A stretch of DNA of 17,815 bases from an uncultured Oscillibacter sp. (GCA_910589315.1 CAJUTB010000044.1:1-17815); one strand, 5' to 3'. Shown: positions 1 through 6,789, numbered from the stretch's first letter. Notes: generated from the sequence alone by a model not told the origin. Program-made: numbers and translations.

Positions 1-1
1 G

Positions 2-625
2 CTGTGCGTGCGCTATGACGGGCGGGACCTTCTGCCGCTGGAAACGTCGGCGGGCATTACGTTCATCCAGGAGAAATACCTTGCACCGCTGGACAGTCTG
101 GAGTATATGCAGCTCTACGAACGGAGAGGCACCGACGGCGGGCTTTACATCGTGGCAAAGATCGGCATGATTATCCAGGCAATCATTATGCCTATGGACC
201 TGCCAGACGAGGCTTTTATGGGCCTGTTGGGAAAACTGACCCATCAGTGCAGGGCGGCTTTCAACCGGAGAAAGCGGAATGCGGAATGCGGAATGCGGTA
301 CGGCTATGCCGGACCCGGAGCAAAGCACGATGTTCAAGGTGGACAGCGGCACCGGGGAAGTTGTAGGGGAAGGAGCGGGAGAATGAGCGACCGCATGAAA
401 AAGGCTCTGCGGGACGGCGGGAAGATCACCGTCACAATTCAGTATAACTACATGACGGGGTTTCACTACGACATCCGGGAGGAGGCTTTTCGGCTGACCG
501 GAATTGCGAGCGGGGAGATCGCAAACGAGGCGCTGGCCGAAGCGCCGGACCCGGATGCGCTGATTCAGGAAGCAATCTCCGAGGCCGTTCGGAAAAATCA
601 TATTGCGTGGGAGGCGAGGGAGTAA
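2..625 (+). CDS. Unknown protein, 5'-partial; apparent in-frame fusion of two small genes
   Basis: The frame is open from the left edge (earliest visible start GTG at 8), so the true start probably lies outside the window. I do not recognise the protein. Residues 1-90 counted from the GTG look like a compact folded domain with a hydrophobic stretch (GMIIQAIIMP). Residues of about 97-125 have the Gly/Arg-rich, disordered look of an out-of-frame stretch. The last 80 residues, from Met at 383, look like a separate small protein. A 7-bp tandem repeat at 274-298 lies exactly at the change. Removing one unit would join the first part to the frame MPDPEQSTMFKVDSG..., which stops at 384-386 and overlaps the ATG at 383 as ATGA. 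The fused frame is therefore either a slipped variant or the normal gene. The gene heads the operon that carries parA and parB. Confidence 0.6.
   Translation: MCVRYDGRDLLPLETSAGITFIQEKYLAPLDSLEYMQLYERRGTDGGLYIVAKIGMIIQAIIMPMDLPDEAFMGLLGKLTHQCRAAFNRRKRNAECGMRYGYAGPGAKHDVQGGQRHRGSCRGRSGRMSDRMKKALRDGGKITVTIQYNYMTGFHYDIREEAFRLTGIASGEIANEALAEAPDPDALIQEAISEAVRKNHIAWEARE
274..298 (+). repeat. 7-bp tandem repeat (GCGGAAT x3 plus GCGG) inside a coding frame
   Basis: Three perfect GCGGAAT units at 274-294 are followed by a partial GCGG. The unit is not a multiple of three, so gain or loss of one unit shifts the reading frame. With three units the upstream frame runs on to 625. With two units it would stop at 386 and overlap the next start by ATGA. 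This is the arrangement expected of a slippage hotspot. Confidence 0.85.
383..625 (+). CDS. Unknown 80-aa protein (alternative stand-alone start within the fused frame)
   Basis: ATG at 383 follows the purine-rich stretch GGGGAAGGAGCGGGAG, a good ribosome site, and overlaps a frame-0 stop as ATGA. This is the usual geometry of translationally coupled genes in this operon. The protein begins MSDRMKKALRDGG and continues with a probable beta hairpin (ITVTIQYNYMTGFHYDI) and an acidic helical tail. I do not recognise a family. It may be made alone, fused to the upstream frame, or both. Its stop TAA shares one base with the ATG of the next gene at 625. Confidence 0.5.
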   Translation: MSDRMKKALRDGGKITVTIQYNYMTGFHYDIREEAFRLTGIASGEIANEALAEAPDPDALIQEAISEAVRKNHIAWEARE

Positions 626-828
626 TGGCCGGAAAACGAGGCAAAGAACAGGTTGAGCAGATGGTGCAGGCCGTGGGTGCTACGGCGGAAATGGGCCTGA
701 TCTTCTACCGGGCGGCGATTGAAGCCGAGGCGACACCTGCGGAGGCTATCAGACTGACCCAGGCGTATTTGTCGGCACTTCTGTTTGGAAACCAGCAGAA
801 CCAGAAGCCGCCGGAAAGTGAGGAGTAA
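625..828 (+). CDS. Unknown small helical protein, 67 aa
   Basis: I chose ATG 625 over the upstream GTG 607 because GGCGAGGGAG lies just before it and its first base is the last base of the previous stop (TAATG). The protein (MAGKRGKEQVEQMVQAVG...) is predicted from composition to be mostly alpha-helical, with an Ala-rich amphipathic centre (residues about 22-55) and a charged Gln/Glu-rich tail. No signal peptide or membrane segment is seen. It ends two bases before parA, so it is probably co-translated with the partition genes. A small accessory role in partition or copy control is possible but unproven. No family is recognised. Confidence 0.7.
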   Translation: MAGKRGKEQVEQMVQAVGATAEMGLIFYRAAIEAEATPAEAIRLTQAYLSALLFGNQQNQKPPESEE

Positions 829-830
829 CT

Positions 831-1628
831 ATGCGGACAGTAGCCTTTATCAACTTGAAGGGCGGGACCGGTAAAACCGTTTCGGCGGCTAACTTTGCCC
901 ACATCTTGGCGGCGGTCCACCACAAGCGCGTCCTGCTGGTGGATGCGGACAAACAGGGCAGCGCCTCCAGGTATTTCAGCGTGTACGGAGAGCATGACGG
1001 GACGGCGGCGCTGTTGCTGGCGGATGCGCTGGACACCGAGGACGTGGAGCGGGTGATTTACCGGACGGGGTACGCTGGCCTGGACATCATCACGTCAAAC
1101 CTGGACCTGTATGCGGCGGACCGGGCGCTGTTTGACAGCAAGGACAAGGACACGGCGCGGGAGCTGTTTTCGGCCCTGGACTGGGTACGCAACGATTACG
1201 ACTTCTGCATCATCGACAACGGCCCGTCGGTGGACACTGTGACGCTGAACGTGCTGACAGCGGCGGACGACGTGCTTATCCCTATCCGCCCGGACGAGTT
1301 CTCTTTTTCCGGCCTGCTGGACCTGGTGGAACAGGTGGACACCGTGCGGGAGAGCGTCAATCCGAGGCTGACCATCCGGGGGGCGTTCTTCACGCACTGG
1401 CAGAACCGGCCCGCGTTCACGGAGGCGCGGGATTCTCTGGCCGGGAGCGGGATTTGCCCGGTATTCCAGACGGCCATCACATACAATCCCAAAGTGTCGG
1501 AAAGCACGCTGGCGGAAAAGCCGCTGTGCGTGTTCGCGCCCCGCTCCTGGGCCGCTATCCAGTACAAGCGGCTGACGGCGGAGTATTTGGGCTTGACCGA
1601 TTCGGACAAGGGGGTGAAGCGGAAATGA
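831..1628 (+). CDS. parA: ParA-family partition ATPase
   Basis: This 265-aa protein has the full deviant-Walker signature of ParA/Soj/MinD ATPases. The P-loop KGGTGKT is at residues 10-16 with the signature lysine K10. The Walker A' stretch VLLVDADKQGS is at 34-44, and a Walker B-like strand FCIIDNGPS at 125-133. There is no N-terminal DNA-binding extension, so it is of the short type (chromosomal Soj or type Ib plasmid). In the family, ATP-dependent dimers bind DNA non-specifically and are released by ParB, which moves the ParB-parS complex. ParB is encoded one gene downstream, separated by a 159-aa unknown. The stop overlaps the next ATG (ATGA at 1625). In a phage context this suggests maintenance as a low-copy plasmid, or a module retained after integration. 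Confidence 0.95.
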   Translation: MRTVAFINLKGGTGKTVSAANFAHILAAVHHKRVLLVDADKQGSASRYFSVYGEHDGTAALLLADALDTEDVERVIYRTGYAGLDIITSNLDLYAADRALFDSKDKDTARELFSALDWVRNDYDFCIIDNGPSVDTVTLNVLTAADDVLIPIRPDEFSFSGLLDLVEQVDTVRESVNPRLTIRGAFFTHWQNRPAFTEARDSLAGSGICPVFQTAITYNPKVSESTLAEKPLCVFAPRSWAAIQYKRLTAEYLGLTDSDKGVKRK

Positions 1629-2104
1629 CCATTGACGGAGCTATTAAACGCACTGAAAAAGCGGTAAAAAGATGCCGGAAAAGTGATGAAATGAAACTTG
1701 CCCGTGAGTATGAAGAACTGAACGGCTGGTTGAAGAAACTGAAAGCCTACAAAAAAACCGGGTTGACGCCGGAGGAAGTCGTGGCTTTGCGGGAGAGTTT
1801 CGACGCAATGAAGAAAGAGGCTGTGCCGCTCCTGCGGGCGAAAGTCGAGGACAGGCTTGCGGAGTTACCGTGCAGACTGGGCGGAACGGTGTATGTAAAT
1901 TTCAGCATCGAAGGGGACTATCTGCGGATGAAGGACAGACCGTATCCGTGTGAAGTTGTTTTCATTGGGTTAAGCAACGAGCCGTTTATGCACATCCAGT
2001 TTCCGAACGGAAGAGTATTCCCGGTCGATTTTGACAAAATCGGGAAAACCGTTTTCTTGACACGCAAGGAGGCGGAAACGGCGTTGAAGGGACAGGAGGG
2101 ATAA
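1625..2104 (+). CDS. Unknown 159-aa protein inserted between parA and parB
   Basis: The start at 1625 overlaps the parA stop as ATGA. The same frame is open further upstream, but only as a shadow of parA. The N-terminal third (about 1-65) is Lys/Glu-rich and helical, with the phrase AYKKTGLTPEEVVAL. That kind of phrase is common in small clostridial phage proteins. The C-terminal half (about 80-155) looks like a mixed beta domain (VYVNFSIEGDYLRM, EVVFIGL, FMHIQFPNG) and ends in VFLTRKEAETALKGQE, another recurring phage-type ending. No catalytic motif is visible. Its function is unknown. Its place between parA and parB is unusual, because these genes are normally adjacent. The stop lies three bases before the parB GTG. 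Confidence 0.85.
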   Translation: MTIDGAIKRTEKAVKRCRKSDEMKLAREYEELNGWLKKLKAYKKTGLTPEEVVALRESFDAMKKEAVPLLRAKVEDRLAELPCRLGGTVYVNFSIEGDYLRMKDRPYPCEVVFIGLSNEPFMHIQFPNGRVFPVDFDKIGKTVFLTRKEAETALKGQEG

Positions 2105-2107
2105 ACC

Positions 2108-3202
2108 GTGGCTTTTGATATTTTGAGTTTGCAGCGTGGGCGCGGGACAGCGCCGCGAAGCAAGGCGGACGAGGGCCAGGCCGTCTTGAAGTACATAGAT
2201 GTGGACGACCTTGTGCCGAGCGAGGATAATTTCTACTCCATGTCGAACATCGACGAGCTGGCGGGCCTGATTGAAGTTTCCGGCGGCGTGAAGCAGCCCG
2301 GCCTTGTCTCCCCGCTGGGCGGTGGGAAGTACCGCCTGATTTCCGGCCACCGGCGGCGGCTGGCCTCCCTCCAGCTCGTGAAGCAGGGCAAGGAGCAGTA
2401 CCGGAAAATGCCCTGCATGGTGGAGGACCCGGCGCGGGAGCCGGGGGAGGAAACCGACGAGCTGCGGGCCATTGACGAGGCGATTTTGCTTATCGCCACC
2501 AACGGCCAGCGGGAAAAGACGGACTGGGACAAGGTGCAGGAGGCAACGCGCCTGCGTGCGCTTTTGGAGCAAAAGCGCCGGTTTGAAAAAATCCCAGGAG
2601 AGACACGGAAAATCATTGCCGAGCAGTTGGGGACCACGCCCGCACAGATTGGGCGCTATGACAGTATTGCAAAACACCTGATTGCGGCGTTCAAAACGTG
2701 GCTGGAGGAAGGGAAAATCAATATCTCCGTGGCCTACGAGCTGTCCACCATGAACGAGCGGGAGCAGTTGAAAGCGCTGGACTGGGCCAGGAGCATGAAG
2801 CGCGGACCGTCCATCGACGAAGTGAAGCGTCTGCGGGAGGGGATGCGGATGCCGGAAGAGCCGCCCGCGCCTCCTGTGACGCCGGAGCCGGACCCGCCCG
2901 CGCCTGTGGAACAGGAAGCGCCCGCTGCGCCTGTCCGGAAGCCGGAGCCGCCCGCCGTGGAAAACGCTGGGAAGATTGTGGACTTCCCCGCGCCGCCCTC
3001 TCCCCCGCCTGCGCCCGTGGAGCGGGAGCCGGACCAGGAGCCGAAAGCGCCGGAGCGCATGAGCGGACGGCAGGCGGCAAATATCCTGGAGGACCTGCAA
3101 ATATACTGCGAGGAAATGCTTGCCATTGAAGCGGAGCTGGCGGACACATGGGCGGAGCGGGCCGACGCGCTGACGGTGGCAATCGCCGCGCTGCGGAGGT
3201 AA
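2108..3202 (+). CDS. parB: ParB-family centromere-binding protein
   Basis: The GTG at 2108 has AGGAGGG at 2094-2100 with good spacing. The 364-aa protein has the ParB/Spo0J plan. The N-terminal ParB/Srx domain covers residues 28-135, with the GHRRR motif at 80-84 (the CTP-binding box of the family) and NGQR at 132-135, equivalent to the usual ENxQR. A helix-turn-helix lies at about 165-190 (KIIAEQLGTTPAQIGRYDS), followed by a helical domain to about 245. Residues 250-316 form a Pro/Glu/Ala-rich linker, and a short helical tail at 320-364 may be the dimerisation segment. The linker is longer than usual. It should bind parS and stimulate ParA. I could not identify a parS site by eye. Confidence 0.92.
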   Translation: MAFDILSLQRGRGTAPRSKADEGQAVLKYIDVDDLVPSEDNFYSMSNIDELAGLIEVSGGVKQPGLVSPLGGGKYRLISGHRRRLASLQLVKQGKEQYRKMPCMVEDPAREPGEETDELRAIDEAILLIATNGQREKTDWDKVQEATRLRALLEQKRRFEKIPGETRKIIAEQLGTTPAQIGRYDSIAKHLIAAFKTWLEEGKINISVAYELSTMNEREQLKALDWARSMKRGPSIDEVKRLREGMRMPEEPPAPPVTPEPDPPAPVEQEAPAAPVRKPEPPAVENAGKIVDFPAPPSPPPAPVEREPDQEPKAPERMSGRQAANILEDLQIYCEEMLAIEAELADTWAERADALTVAIAALRR

Positions 3203-3206
3203 TGGC

Positions 3207-3608
3207 GTGGGAATGACCGTCGAAGAAGAAAAAGCGTGGAAGCGGGCGTTCGAGCTGGCCGGGGGTGATGTTGTGAAGTTGGGCGAGATCATCCGGGAGG
3301 CGGTACGGGAGATTGTACGGGCCTGGGACGATTTTGACCAGGAAATGCAGGAGGTGGCCCGGCTGGCAAACAATATGCTGGCACAAACGCTGGAAGAAGT
3401 TTCGCTGGAAGAAGTCGAAAAGTGCTACATATTCGGCTATGAGCCGACCGCCCGGAAGAAAAAACGGGAGCGGGACCGGCGGGGGATGGTTGAACAGGCA
3501 ACCGCCGCCCGTTTCCGCCAGCAGCAGGGCCGGGAAAGTGCTTGGTCCGTGAAGAAGAGGACCGGCCAGCGTCGGCGGGAGTGGCGTGGGCCGTGGAAGG
3601 AGAATTGA
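3207..3608 (+). CDS. Unknown charged helical protein, 133 aa
   Basis: GTG at 3207 lies six bases after GGAGGT (3195-3200). The ATG at 3213 is too far from that site, and the ATG at 3202 opens only four codons. The N-terminal half is helical (EEEKAWKRAFELAGG, LGEIIREAVREIVRAWDDF). The C-terminal half from about residue 80 is very rich in Arg/Lys (KKKRERDRR, GQRRREWRG), suggesting nucleic-acid contact. No family is recognised. It follows parB by four bases and is probably in the same transcript. Confidence is high that it is coding and nil about function. Confidence 0.75.
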   Translation: MGMTVEEEKAWKRAFELAGGDVVKLGEIIREAVREIVRAWDDFDQEMQEVARLANNMLAQTLEEVSLEEVEKCYIFGYEPTARKKKRERDRRGMVEQATAARFRQQQGRESAWSVKKRTGQRRREWRGPWKEN

Positions 3609-3610
3609 CC

Positions 3611-3805
3611 ATGAGCAGAAAAAAGCAGATGCCGGGTTACTACGGCAAGAACATTGTGCAGCACGCGCAAAAGAAATTCCTCCAGCGTAAGGCACTGGAG
3701 GCTGACCAGGGGAAGCGGCGGGGAGAACTCGCTGCTGATCTGCGGCTGTATGAGGCGGAGAAGCGGTCGGACGAGTACGAGCGCGGCGAGCGGGACCACC
3801 TGTAA
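3611..3805 (+). CDS. Unknown small basic protein, 64 aa
   Basis: ATG 3611 follows AAGGAGA at 3597-3603 and starts two bases after the previous stop. The same frame is open upstream but overlaps the previous gene. The protein starts MSRKKQMPGYYGKNIVQHAQKKF and is Lys/Arg/Glu-rich and helical throughout, without Cys and without membrane segments. No family is recognised. Its position between the partition genes and a late-gene-type regulator suggests a small phage regulatory or DNA-associated protein, which is inference only. Confidence 0.7.
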   Translation: MSRKKQMPGYYGKNIVQHAQKKFLQRKALEADQGKRRGELAADLRLYEAEKRSDEYERGERDHL

Positions 3806-3833
3806 ATTATTTTTGGCAAAGGAGCATGGAGCT

Positions 3834-4316
3834 ATGCGGCGAGCGGACGTGAAAACAGTGATTGCGTATTATTTCGAGATTCCGGCTATGCGGATGGAAT
3901 TTGCCGCAGAGCGGGCGCGTCTGGAGAGTGAATACAACGGCCTGCGCGGCACGTCCTATGACGGCGTGCCGCATAGCTCCATGCCGGGGAAACCGACAGA
4001 GGAACTGGCCGCGAAGATGGAAGCGGATAACACCTGGGGGCGTATTCAGGAGATCACCGTCAAGGTGCAGGTGCTCCAGGCGGACGAGGCCGCAATCCGG
4101 GGGTGCGTGGACGCGTTGAACGGTCGGTACAAATCCCTCCTGTCCATGAAGTATTTTCGTCGGTACAGCTGGGCCAAGATTTCCTCCTCCCTGGGAGCGC
4201 CGGAAGCGACGGCCCGAAGGTGGAATGATCGGGCGGTTGACCGGCTGGGGGAACTGCTGGAAGATACGCCGATGGTGGAGGAACTTTTGGGGCGTGCTTC
4301 GCGCGCGCGCGTATAG
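3834..4316 (+). CDS. Phage sigma-70-region-4-like transcription regulator (DUF1492/ArpU-like), 160 aa
   Basis: ATG 3834 has AAAGGAG at 3819-3825. The N-terminal half (about 10-100) is a long helical segment with the pattern found in clostridial phage regulators (YYFEIPAMRMEF, then a loop with Ser/Gly/Pro, then coiled helices). Residues 105-135 (YFRRYSWAKISSSLGAPEATARRW) form a helix-turn-helix resembling sigma-70 region 4, followed by a short leucine-rich tail. In this family such proteins typically activate late structural operons of phages and sit just before the terminase genes. Here the terminase lies 6.8 kb further on. The promoter at 10948-10980, with paired TGAGCAGA boxes, is the natural candidate target. 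The coding end carries an alternating GC run at 4300-4311. It is the last gene of the first + strand operon. Confidence 0.8.
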   Translation: MRRADVKTVIAYYFEIPAMRMEFAAERARLESEYNGLRGTSYDGVPHSSMPGKPTEELAAKMEADNTWGRIQEITVKVQVLQADEAAIRGCVDALNGRYKSLLSMKYFRRYSWAKISSSLGAPEATARRWNDRAVDRLGELLEDTPMVEELLGRASRARV

Positions 4317-4439
4317 AAGTATCCGGGACCGATTTTGTCATTTTCGCGAGGTCAGGAAAATGGTCTGGAACACCGCCCGCCGGGGCCTTGTCGGAGCCTG
4401 TGAACGAGGCCGGGACGACGGACAGCGTAAAGGGTTTTT

Positions 4440-4475
4440 CGAGAAATAAACTCACGCGCCGCGAGGTATTTCTCG
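4440..4475. repeat. 9-bp perfect inverted repeat in the 4317-4620 intergenic gap
   Basis: CGAGAAATA at 4440-4448 is matched by TATTTCTCG at 4467-4475 with an 18-base GC-rich centre. It lies in the roughly 300-base gap between the convergent operons. That gap otherwise holds only the terminator at 4523 and open frames without coding character. It is not followed by a T run, so it is not a terminator. It could be an operator, a recombination site or a parS-like site. None of these is demonstrated. Confidence 0.6.
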
Positions 4476-4522
4476 GATACCGAAAAGGCCGCTGGAAAAA
4501 CAATTTGCGAATAGGCAGAAGA

Positions 4523-4571
4523 AAAGCCCTCCGGGAGCCGTTTGCACGGCCTCTGGAGGGCTTTGGCTTTT
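4523..4571. terminator. Bidirectional intrinsic terminator between convergent operons
   Basis: AAAGCCCTCC (4523-4532) pairs perfectly with GGAGGGCTTT (4555-4564). An inner GCCG/CGGC stem sits around a TTTGCA loop. On the + strand CTTT and GGCTTTT follow. On the - strand the stem is followed by TTTTCTTC. It sits between the end of the + operon (4316) and the last - strand gene (4621), so it can stop transcription from both sides. Confidence 0.9.
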
Positions 4572-4620
4572 GTGGGTGGGTCCATTTCCCTTCTGCGTTC
4601 GGCGGGCCTGTGAAGGGATG

Positions 4621-4902
4621 TTATAAAAGGCTTTGCTGTTCAAAGTTGGGGTCGCCTGTGGTGTCGATGATCGGGAAAGGGCTGTGGGGCGGCGGCGGGA
4701 CTGCGGCGTGGAACACTCCGTTTTCGTAGTGCTGGTCGGTCACGCCGTCAAACCATGTAATGTCCCCGTGTTCGTCCTGGGCGGCCTCCATGGCGTCGTG
4801 GGCTTGTTCGTAAGTGAAGCCGTCGAAGGTGAGGCGCTGACCGTCGGCAAACTCCGCCACAAGGCGGTGCGCCGGGAAGCATTCGGTTTTCGTTTCGTTC
4901 AT
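4621..4902 (-). CDS. Unknown acidic protein, 93 aa
   Basis: Start ATG at 4902 is preceded on the - strand by AAAGGAGG nine bases upstream. A further ATG at 4941 in the same frame has no such site and lies next to the predicted transcription start. The protein (MNETKTECFPAHRLVAEF...) has a beta-like N-terminus, a central helix (YEQAHDAMEAAQDEHGD) and a Pro-rich segment (VPPPPHSPF) before the C-terminus FEQQSLL. No family is recognised. Unlike the other genes of the block it has its own strong promoter (4949-4977) and no repeat in front, so it may be expressed independently. The C-terminal QQSLL weakly recalls a sliding-clamp peptide. Confidence 0.75.
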   Translation of the reverse strand: MNETKTECFPAHRLVAEFADGQRLTFDGFTYEQAHDAMEAAQDEHGDITWFDGVTDQHYENGVFHAAVPPPPHSPFPIIDTTGDPNFEQQSLL

Positions 4903-4948
4903 GGGCAAAAACCTCCTTTTGCCTTTTTGTTTTGTGGTCATGCTTAAA

Positions 4949-4977
4949 ATTATAGCACCTTATCGCATAACATACAA
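4949..4977 (-). promoter_or_regulatory. Sigma-A-type promoter for the 93-aa gene
   Basis: Read on the - strand, a -35 box TTGTAT (4972-4977) is followed after 17 bases by a perfect -10 box TATAAT (4949-4954). The stretch is distinctly AT-rich within a GC-rich genome. Transcription would start near 4942, about 40 bases before the ATG at 4902. Confidence 0.8.
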
Positions 4978-4987
4978 CAGCGTTTTG

Positions 4988-5347
4988 CTACATGGGAAGG
5001 AGCGAAAGCTGGGGGAAGTCGGTGCCGTCCTCTACGATTTCCAGGGCGGGAGCGGGAGCCGGGACTGTGATCTCCTCCGGGCTGTCCAGGTGATAGCCGT
5101 GGGCGGCCAGCTTGCCGAGGTAGTTTGCGTCCACTCCGTTGATAATGCCGTTCAACACAACGGCTGTTTCGTCGGCGGTGAACAGGGTCCACGCCTCTAC
5201 GCTGGTAGCGGTTTTGGGCGGGTTGGTGACAAGGGCAAAGAATTTGCCGCCGTCCTCGCGGCGGAAGGGCAAGCGCCGAGTGGTAAAGCCCACGCGGGCG
5301 CACTCGTTCTCGTACTCCTTCACGGAGCGGAAGCCGTGATAATCCAT
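4988..5347 (-). CDS. Unknown protein, 119 aa, with C-terminal QLSLL motif
   Basis: ATG 5347 has AGGAGG (in AAAAGGAGGACCACAAA) upstream. The frame stays open through the preceding repeat B, giving a possible N-terminal extension VEVQPPHLGRALMG. The protein starts MDYHGFRSVKEYENECARVGF and has a central beta-rich part (FFALVTNPPKTATSVEAW) and a helical part (ETAVVLNGIINGVDANYL). An Ala/Pro linker precedes the C-terminus DFPQLSLLPM. No enzyme family is recognised. QLSLL fits the loose consensus QL(S/D)LF of bacterial beta-clamp-binding peptides and sits at the extreme C-terminus after a flexible linker, where such peptides often occur. That reading is an inference. Confidence 0.75.
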   Translation of the reverse strand: MDYHGFRSVKEYENECARVGFTTRRLPFRREDGGKFFALVTNPPKTATSVEAWTLFTADETAVVLNGIINGVDANYLGKLAAHGYHLDSPEEITVPAPAPALEIVEDGTDFPQLSLLPM

Positions 5348-5380
5348 TTTGTGGTCCTCCTTTTGGTTTGGGGTTTCGTG

Positions 5381-5455
5381 GCCCATGAGCGCCCGCCCCA
5401 GGTGGGGCGGCTGGACTTCCACCAGCGGCGGCGGTTGCCGTCGGCCTTGCGGGCT
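5381..5455 (-). repeat. Intergenic repeat family B, copy 1 (75 bp)
   Basis: It is 74/75 identical to 6826-6900; the only difference is T at 5435 versus A at 6880. On the - strand it begins three bases after the TAA of the upstream gene. It contains the perfect hairpin CCGCCCCA-CC-TGGGGCGG preceded by GCTGG-N7-CCAGC. It ends before an A-rich spacer and the ribosome site of the next gene. An open frame runs through it in frame with the downstream gene. Confidence 0.95.
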
Positions 5456-5457
5456 TG

Positions 5458-6501
5458 TTATGCGCCGGGGATAATGCACTGGGGGTAGCCATCAATCCCG
5501 GCGGCGGGGTGGATTTCGCCGGCCTTGTCCTCTGCGCTGGGAGTTGCCAGAGGCGCGGCCTCCTGGGTGGCGTCGCCCTGATTGGCGGCGGTGGCCGGTT
5601 TTGTGTCAGTGATGCCAAGGATTCTTTTGGCGTCATAGATCGCGTTGCGGGTAAGCTGGCGCTGCCACGCCTCGTTGCGGCGGGACCAGCGGAAGCCATG
5701 GGATTTCAGGGCGGCGCGGGTTTCCTCGTCGGGGATTTCGTCGAAGAAGATTTGCAGGCGGTTTTGTTCCATGTTCAGGAAAATCCTGCCGCCGTCAAAA
5801 TCCAGATTGTTTGCGGCGTCGTCCTTGTGCTGTTCCAGGCTGTCCAGCTTGGCAAGATTCTCCTGTGTGCGCTTGATCTTCCCCCGGAGACTGGAAAGCT
5901 CAAAGTCGGGGTAAGGGGTCCGGGCAAAGGCTGGGGCGTTGGCTATGGCCTTGTCCATTTCGGCGGCGGTTTCGTCGGTGAGGTCCCGGAAGCCCTTCAT
6001 GGTTTTGTGCTTGCGGTAATGGGCGTTCATGGCCTTGCCGCGTTCAAGCTCTGCCTGGAGCTTTTGGAGGCGGTCGGCGTGCAGCTCGCGGGCGTGGGGG
6101 TCCGTCGGGTCGATGGGACCGGTGCCCACGCTCTTGATTTTGTTCAAAATGTCCTGGATTTCGTTGTATTCCTTCCACAAGGCATCTTCGCGGGCGTTCT
6201 GTTTCTGCTTCTTGCGGGTGGGGAAGTTGGCCGGTCCGCAGACCAGGACGGATGGACAGCTTGCGCCGTTGCGGTTGTGGTCGTTGGTCCATTGGGCAAG
6301 GCGGCGGGCGTAGCGGTCCAGAAGCGCGTCCAGCTTCTCGTGATAGAAGGGGCTGACCTTCTGCTTCTGCTGCTCCACCAGGGAGGCGGCCTCGTCCACG
6401 GCGGCGCGGTAGCCTGCTGTCGCGCTGCCCTCCTTATAGTCGCTCATGGACATCATGTCGTGGGAACGGCGGACGGTGACTTCGTCTATCGGGTAATACA
6501 T
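5458..6501 (-). CDS. Conserved gut-phage-type protein of unknown function, 347 aa
   Basis: ATG 6501 is preceded by AGGAGG seven bases upstream. The layout is an N-terminal segment MYYPIDEVTVRRSHDMM, then a helical region (25-75) with HEKLDALLDRYARRLAQW. Next comes a Ser/Cys/Pro motif (SCPSVLVCGPANFPTRKKQK, 81-100), two coiled-coil stretches (about 105-165 and 200-232) and a small beta domain. The last is a KSHGFRWSRRNEAWQRQL motif at 266-283. I recognise this arrangement from hypothetical proteins of gut Firmicutes phages and plasmids, but know no assigned function. The G-F-R-W-S...A-W motif resembles DUF5710-type small domains found near relaxases and antirestriction proteins, and recurs in the 344-aa neighbour. 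The Ala/Pro-rich tail (300-347) is probably disordered. Confidence 0.85.
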   Translation of the reverse strand: MYYPIDEVTVRRSHDMMSMSDYKEGSATAGYRAAVDEAASLVEQQKQKVSPFYHEKLDALLDRYARRLAQWTNDHNRNGASCPSVLVCGPANFPTRKKQKQNAREDALWKEYNEIQDILNKIKSVGTGPIDPTDPHARELHADRLQKLQAELERGKAMNAHYRKHKTMKGFRDLTDETAAEMDKAIANAPAFARTPYPDFELSSLRGKIKRTQENLAKLDSLEQHKDDAANNLDFDGGRIFLNMEQNRLQIFFDEIPDEETRAALKSHGFRWSRRNEAWQRQLTRNAIYDAKRILGITDTKPATAANQGDATQEAAPLATPSAEDKAGEIHPAAGIDGYPQCIIPGA

Positions 6502-6537
6502 GGCGTTTCCTCCTACGTTTTGGTTTTGGGGATTTGT

Positions 6538-6604
6538 GGTTTCCCGCGACGCTCCAGCCGTGGAGCGTTTCAGCCCGTGACCGGCGGGCCATCGTCAGGC
6601 GGGT
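6538..6604 (-). repeat. Intergenic repeat family A, copy 1
   Basis: One of four copies (others at 7563, 8714 and 8920). On the - strand it reads through CCCGCCTGACGATGGCCCG and forms two tandem hairpins: GGCCCG-N7-CGGGCT, with one G-U pair, and ACGCTCCA-CGGC-TGGAGCGT. The TGA at 6595-6597 inside the repeat is the stop codon of the 64-aa gene. The ATG at 6592 opens the MARRSRAETL frame, which here overlaps the next gene out of frame. Confidence 0.95.
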
Positions 6605-6789
6605 TTTCCGTATTCCGGGTTGGCGTTTACAAATGCCTGGATTTCGTCTTTGGTTTTGAAAAACTCTGTGATATGGGTTTCGCCGGTGGAGAGGTTGCGC
6701 TTGTACGCGCCGAAGCGGTAGCCGTCAAAGTAGGCCAAACAATCCTCCGGCAAATAGCTGATGCCGTATTTCGTTCCGTTCGTTGTCAT
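6595..6789 (-). CDS. Unknown small protein, 64 aa, whose stop codon lies in repeat A
   Basis: ATG 6789 has GGAGGT upstream with good spacing. The frame also stays open through repeat B and would give an extension VEVQPPHLGRALMGDKTQNC. The protein (MTTNGTKYGISYLPEDCLAYFDGYRFGAY...) looks like a compact alpha/beta domain with many aromatic residues: strands around 8-30, then the helix KTKDEIQAFVNANPEY. No family is recognised. Its last codons and its TGA are supplied by repeat A copy 1, so the repeat marks or once replaced the gene end. Confidence 0.75.
   Translation of the reverse strand: MTTNGTKYGISYLPEDCLAYFDGYRFGAYKRNLSTGETHITEFFKTKDEIQAFVNANPEYGKPA

Noticed and set aside
1970..3695. Long open frames antisense to parB and its neighbours (- strand, 1970-3373 and 2718-3695).
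   Set aside because: They mirror the Pro/Glu-rich parB frame in GC-rich DNA, lack ribosome sites and have Arg/Pro/Ser-rich, un-protein-like products. The sense frames have clear ParB motifs.
4388..4729. A 113-aa + strand frame starting MSEPVNEAGTTDSVKG.
   Set aside because: It runs through the inverted repeat and terminator and into the opposing gene, and has no ribosome site. It looks like an intergenic element read as protein.
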